8,280 nt of DNA from Candidatus Woesearchaeota archaeon (GTDB lineage: Archaea; Nanobdellota; Nanobdellia; Woesearchaeales; JACQSR01): contig JAHFLI010000050.1 of the NCBI GenBank assembly GCA_023255615.1, positions 1-8,280 of the forward strand. The letters run 5' to 3'. The notes under the pieces were generated by a model that saw only the letters and a program-made list of their open reading frames with translations, was not told the origin of the DNA and did not search any database. Positions 4,715 to 8,280 of the stretch are shown in pieces. Within the stretch, counting starts at the first letter, position 1. Each line of letters begins with the position of its first letter. Both the position numbers and the translations under genes were made by a program.

Positions 4715-4746
4715 TGTTCTTAGCTCTATGGATTTCTTTTAAGATC

Positions 4747-6501
4747 ATGACTGAAAAAGAAATTGTCAACGATTTAAGCTGGAAAATTGGGGGAGAAGCT
4801 GGCATGGGTATTTTGAATGCTGGCATGATGTTTGCAAAGATCGCTATGCGTGGTGGTCTCTTTAGTATTGCTCATGCAATTTATCCTTCTTTGATTAGGG
4901 GTGGCCATAACCATCTTGATGTGAGAGTAAACTCAGAGAAAATTTATTCTCATCGAAAGGAAGTAAACGTTCTTGTTGCATTGAATAAAGAAACGTTTGA
5001 TGTCCACAAAGAAAAACTTACTGGTGGTGCGGGAGTCATTTACGATCATGATGAGTATCCTATTCAGGAGAGCGAACTTCCAAAGAAAGACATTCAGTTG
5101 ATTCCGATTCCTCTTCTCAAACTCTCGAATCAATTTGGTGGAAGAATAATGAGAAATACTGTTGCGATCGGAGCAACCATTGCTCTTGTTGATTATGATC
5201 TTACACTCTTTAATGATATTTTGCAACAAACTTTTGCGAAGAAAGGAGAAAAAGTTGTTCAAGACAACATCGGTGCAGCAAAAGCTGGCTATGATTTTGT
5301 GAAATCTACTCTCAGACATTCGTTCAAATATACATTAAAAAAAGAACATCAAAAAAATTTTATGTTGATAAGTGGGAATGAAGCCATTTCATTAGGGGCA
5401 GTCAGAGCAGGTGCTAAATTCATCGCCGCATATCCTATGACTCCCGCGTCGTCTATTATGATGACTCTCGCGAAATGGGCTCAACAATATGGGATTGTCG
5501 TCAAGCAAACTGAAGATGAAATTGCGGCGATGAACATGGTTGTTGGTGCAAATTTTGCTGGTGTTCGTGCATTGACTGCAACGTCGGGTGGAGGATTTTC
5601 ATTAATGGTTGAAGCCTTCGGGCTTGCAGCAATTACTGAGGTTCCTCTTGTTGTCGTGGAAGCCCAGCGACCCGGACCGGCAACAGGAATGGCTACTCAA
5701 TCAGGTCAGGGCGACCTTCATTTTGTTCTTCATGCAGCTCCTGATGATTTTCCACGCATTGTGATTGCTCCCGGCGACATTATTGAGTGTTATCAGGAAG
5801 CCATTCGCGCATTTAATCTTGCCGAGAAATATCAATTACCTGTTGTTCTTTTAACTGATAAATATCTTGGAGAAAGTTATTGGAGCATCGAAGAGTTTGA
5901 TACAGGAAAAGTGAAAATTGATCGTGGAAAATTATTGACGGACGAACAAGCGGAACAACAACAGAATTATCTTCGCTATAAACTCACTTCAGATGGTGTT
6001 TCACCACGTGCTATTCCCGGCCAAAAGAATTGCATGCATACTGCTTCGAGTTATGAACACAATGAAGAGGGACATGAAGATGAGCTCGAAGAAGTCCGAA
6101 TCGCCATGGCAGAAAAGAGATATAAACGATTTGAAGCAACACAAAAAGAATTTTCAGATCCCGAACTTGTCGGTGATAAAGGGGCAGAGGTCACTATCAT
6201 TGGATGGGGTTCAACAAAAAGTGGAATTCTTGAAGCAATGAAATCTCTCAAAAGAGACAAAATCAAAGTCAATTATTTACAAATAAAATACCTTAGTCCG
6301 TTTCCAACGAAGAAGGTTGCAGAAATTATCAAGAAATCAAAAAAAACTGCTTTAGTTGAGAATAATCAATCTGGTCAATTAGGAGCATTGATTAAAATGC
6401 ATACGGGACTTTCCCTTGATCATACCATTCTCAAATTTGATGGACGGCCGTTTTTTCCTCATGAAATTTACGATGAGATTAAGAAAATTGTAAAACGCTA
6501 A
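4747..6501 (+). CDS. korA: 2-oxoacid:ferredoxin oxidoreductase, fused gamma-alpha subunit
   Basis: A 584-residue subunit of an enzyme that oxidatively decarboxylates a 2-oxoacid (probably 2-oxoglutarate) to the acyl-CoA, passing electrons to ferredoxin. Residues about 5-185 are the gamma domain, opening with KIGGEAGMG (14-22). The alpha domain follows from about 207: YPMTPAS (229-235), TSGGGFSLM (279-287) and EAQRPGPATGMATQSGQGD (305-323), the conserved TPP/substrate-facing segments. A C-terminal domain (about 478-584) carries VTIIGWGS. The gamma-before-alpha fusion and the SYEHNEEG block (435-442) are typical of KorA-type proteins. ATG 4747 is chosen over in-frame GTG 4714, which lies in the TATA box and adds unrelated hydrophobic residues. 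korB starts one base after the stop. Substrate choice is inferred from overall type, so it could use other 2-oxoacids. Confidence 0.92.
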   Translation: MTEKEIVNDLSWKIGGEAGMGILNAGMMFAKIAMRGGLFSIAHAIYPSLIRGGHNHLDVRVNSEKIYSHRKEVNVLVALNKETFDVHKEKLTGGAGVIYDHDEYPIQESELPKKDIQLIPIPLLKLSNQFGGRIMRNTVAIGATIALVDYDLTLFNDILQQTFAKKGEKVVQDNIGAAKAGYDFVKSTLRHSFKYTLKKEHQKNFMLISGNEAISLGAVRAGAKFIAAYPMTPASSIMMTLAKWAQQYGIVVKQTEDEIAAMNMVVGANFAGVRALTATSGGGFSLMVEAFGLAAITEVPLVVVEAQRPGPATGMATQSGQGDLHFVLHAAPDDFPRIVIAPGDIIECYQEAIRAFNLAEKYQLPVVLLTDKYLGESYWSIEEFDTGKVKIDRGKLLTDEQAEQQQNYLRYKLTSDGVSPRAIPGQKNCMHTASSYEHNEEGHEDELEEVRIAMAEKRYKRFEATQKEFSDPELVGDKGAEVTIIGWGSTKSGILEAMKSLKRDKIKVNYLQIKYLSPFPTKKVAEIIKKSKKTALVENNQSGQLGALIKMHTGLSLDHTILKFDGRPFFPHEIYDEIKKIVKR

Positions 6502-6502
6502 T

Positions 6503-7354
6503 ATGGAGAAAGATATTGGATCAGGTCAGGTACCAACATGGTGCCCGGGATGTGGTGATTATGTTATTTTGGGTTCTCTCAAAGCAGCGATTACGGAATT
6601 AGGACTTGATCTCCACAATACCGTTATTGTTTCTGGCATTGGATGCGGTAGTAAAACACCTCATTTCATACGGGCATATGGTTTTGAAGGCTTGCATGGA
6701 AGAACACTTCCCGTTGCGACAGGAATTAAACTCTCAAATCACGAGCTGAATGTGATTGTTATCGGGGGAGATGGAGATGGGTATGGTATTGGTGGAAATC
6801 ATTTTATGCACACTGCACGGCGAAATCTGAATATCACGTATATCATTCAAAACAATGAGGTATATGGATTGACAAAAGGGCAATATTCTCCAACATCAAT
6901 GAAGGGATTTGTTTCTCCATCAACACCTGAAGGAGCACTTGAAGAGCCAGTGAACCCCATTACTCTTTCAATTTCTGCAGGAGCTACATTTGTTGCGCGC
7001 TCACATTCAATGGATTTAGGGTACACCAAACAGATGATCAAAGAAGGAATTCAGCACAAAGGATTTGCCGTCATTGATGTGTTCCAACTTTGCCCAACAT
7101 ATAATAAAATTATTAACGCACAGTTTTTTAGAGAGAATTTATATAAATTAGGACCTGATCATGATGTTACTCATAAGGTGAAAGCCTTTGAAAAGGGATT
7201 AGAGCATTATCCAAAGATTCCGTATGGGGTGTTCTATAAAGAAGAAGGAAAACCAACGTATGAAGAAGGTTTGCCGCAACTGAAAGAAAAGGTGCTTGTG
7301 AAGCAGAACATTTCTGCGGTTGATATTTCACCGCTCCTTAAAAAATTTAGATAG
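6503..7354 (+). CDS. korB: 2-oxoacid:ferredoxin oxidoreductase, beta subunit
   Basis: A 283-residue catalytic partner of KorA that binds thiamine diphosphate and the [4Fe-4S] cluster used for electron exit. Candidate cluster ligands are C14 and C17 (WCPGCGD), C48 (GIGCGSK) and C197 (QLCPTYN). The TPP/Mg2+ motif begins IGGDGDGYGIGGNH (87-100) and closes with QNNEVYGLT (116-124), the usual GDG...NN spacing. KGQYSPTS (125-132) follows the pattern seen in KorB-type subunits. The ATG begins one base after the korA stop and has no ribosome site, so translation is probably coupled. No gamma, delta or ferredoxin gene is adjacent: the gamma domain is fused to KorA and ferredoxin must come from elsewhere. 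The length is normal for the family. Confidence 0.95.
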   Translation: MEKDIGSGQVPTWCPGCGDYVILGSLKAAITELGLDLHNTVIVSGIGCGSKTPHFIRAYGFEGLHGRTLPVATGIKLSNHELNVIVIGGDGDGYGIGGNHFMHTARRNLNITYIIQNNEVYGLTKGQYSPTSMKGFVSPSTPEGALEEPVNPITLSISAGATFVARSHSMDLGYTKQMIKEGIQHKGFAVIDVFQLCPTYNKIINAQFFRENLYKLGPDHDVTHKVKAFEKGLEHYPKIPYGVFYKEEGKPTYEEGLPQLKEKVLVKQNISAVDISPLLKKFR

Positions 7355-7367
7355 GACGCCACGGAAC

Positions 7368-7376
7368 ATTTAAAAG
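7368..7376 (+). promoter_or_regulatory. TATA box of nadA
   Basis: ATTTAAAAG lies 14 bases after the korB stop and 23 nt before the ATG at 7400. The spacing predicts a transcript that starts at or 1-2 nt before the start codon. No ribosome site precedes the ATG, which agrees with a leaderless mRNA. Confidence 0.5.
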
Positions 7377-7399
7377 TGGATATTCATTCAACACCTTCT

Positions 7400-8280
7400 A
7401 TGATCAGTATTGAATCTTTGTACCATGACGTCTTTTTGTCAGATTCATCTCTGCGTATCGATGCGGAGGCAAATAAAGAAATTATCGAGAGGATTATCCA
7501 ACTGAGAGAACAAAAAAATGTTCTCATTTTAGGTCATAATTATATGCATCCTTTAGTGTATAATTTGTCGGAAAAAGGCGGAAGGGGAGACTCTCTTGCC
7601 CTCAGTAGATATGCTGCTGAGTCAGACAAGCCGATTATTTTATTTGACGGAGTTCTTTTTATGGCGGAAACGGCAAAGATTTTATGTCCACAAAAAAAAG
7701 TTCTTATTGCAGATAAGAGGGCTGGTTGTAGTCTTGCTGATCCACTGCGCGCTCCCGAAGTGTTGGTGTTGAAAGCAGAATTTCCCGGAGTTCCTGTGGT
7801 TACGTATGTCAACAGCTATGCAGATGTCAAGGCTGAATCAGATATTTGCTGCACTTCGGCAAATGCCATTCAAGTTATTTTATCTCTTCATTCGAAACAG
7901 GTTATTTTCTTGCCGGATTCCTTCATGGGCGAGAATATTCAACAGGAATTAGATAAAATGGGACATCATATTGAAATTATTTATCCGGGAAAGAAAAACT
8001 CATTACAGCAGGGAACCTGTGAAGTCCATGAGAAATTTACGGTTGAAGATCTCCTCATGGTGCGTCAACAATATTCTATTCCAAAGGGGCATTCTCGACG
8101 AGCAATTTTGGCACATTGGGAGTGCACTCCAGACGTTTTGCGTGAAGCAGACTTTCATGTAAGCACATCGCAAATGGCAACGTTCATCAAAGAAAAAAAT
8201 CCAGAAAAGGTTTTTCTTGCAACAGAATGTGAAATGGCAGCAAATTTAGCTGCAGAATTTCCTCAAACCGAGTTCATTCG
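7400..8280 (+). CDS. nadA: Quinolinate synthase, C-terminus cut by window edge
   Basis: Two hundred and ninety-three codons of an Fe-S enzyme that condenses iminoaspartate with dihydroxyacetone phosphate to quinolinate, the first committed ring of de novo NAD synthesis. Family segments in order: ILGHNYMHP (43-51), GDSLALSRYAA (63-73), GVLFMAETAKIL (84-95), RAGCSLADP (107-115), VVTYVNSYADVKAESD (133-148), TSANA (152-156), LPDSFMGENI (171-180), GTCEVHEKF (205-213) and STSQM (255-259). C110 and C207 are the likely first two cluster ligands; the third is expected just past the window. The usual HPEC motif reads HWEC (239-242), keeping the catalytic glutamate. An ATG at 7400 with a well-placed TATA box sets the start. 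No nadB or nadC is visible before it; they may follow. Confidence 0.93.
   Translation, partial: MISIESLYHDVFLSDSSLRIDAEANKEIIERIIQLREQKNVLILGHNYMHPLVYNLSEKGGRGDSLALSRYAAESDKPIILFDGVLFMAETAKILCPQKKVLIADKRAGCSLADPLRAPEVLVLKAEFPGVPVVTYVNSYADVKAESDICCTSANAIQVILSLHSKQVIFLPDSFMGENIQQELDKMGHHIEIIYPGKKNSLQQGTCEVHEKFTVEDLLMVRQQYSIPKGHSRRAILAHWECTPDVLREADFHVSTSQMATFIKEKNPEKVFLATECEMAANLAAEFPQTEFI

Noticed and set aside
4933..5319. 128-codon minus-strand ORF inside korA
   Set aside because: Antisense to the conserved gamma domain; no ribosome site or recognisable motif.
1..8280. CRISPR array, insertion sequence, integrase site or long direct repeats
   Set aside because: No regularly spaced repeats, transposase motifs, or tRNA-linked duplications were seen; coding is nearly continuous with cellular genes.

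Overview
The window reads as a compact, AT-rich archaeal chromosome segment. The archaeal signs are a TFIIS-like transcription cleavage factor (TFS), a signal peptidase I of the Ser/His archaeal-eukaryotic type, a long-type archaeal FKBP start, a ferredoxin-dependent 2-oxoacid oxidoreductase, TATA boxes of the form TTTAAAAAG placed about 22 nt before start codons, and GGTG/GAGGTG-type ribosome binding sites. The tight packing, short proteins and signal peptidase style recall DPANN lineages such as Woesearchaeota or Diapherotrites. That placement is an impression, not a demonstrated assignment.

Layout. Bases 1-95 (minus) hold the start of an FKBP-type prolyl isomerase that runs off the left edge. 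A 220-base divergent intergenic region follows, with a 41-bp nested palindrome over a TATA-like core. Bases 316-2160 (plus) are a four-gene envelope operon: a membrane-anchored coiled-coil protein, a 29-residue single-helix microprotein not previously obvious because of its size, a hyaluronan/chitin-synthase-like GT2 glycosyltransferase, and a 64-residue membrane-anchored peptide. The last three are joined by ATGA stop/start overlaps. Bases 2155-3297 (minus) are a housekeeping operon: signal peptidase I, TFS and a DUF167 protein. It converges on the envelope operon with a 6-base overlap. A short bidirectional promoter separates it from a Nudix hydrolase (3364-3765, plus).

The right half is all on the plus strand: a DUF1385/YqhQ-like membrane protein (3787-4710), then the two-gene korAB unit for a 2-oxoacid:ferredoxin oxidoreductase (4747-7354), then quinolinate synthase nadA (7400 onward, cut by the right edge). 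Each of the three units has its own TATA box, placed on or just after the stop codon of the gene before it. Several of these transcripts look leaderless.

Together the genes cover central carbon/electron metabolism (KorAB), NAD biosynthesis (NadA, an Fe-S enzyme), secretion and RNA polymerase rescue (signal peptidase, TFS), and surface glycan synthesis with unknown small partner proteins. The least explained parts are the four-gene glycan-synthase operon with its palindromic control region, and the DUF1385 protein. I saw no tRNA, rRNA, CRISPR array, insertion sequence or integrase.
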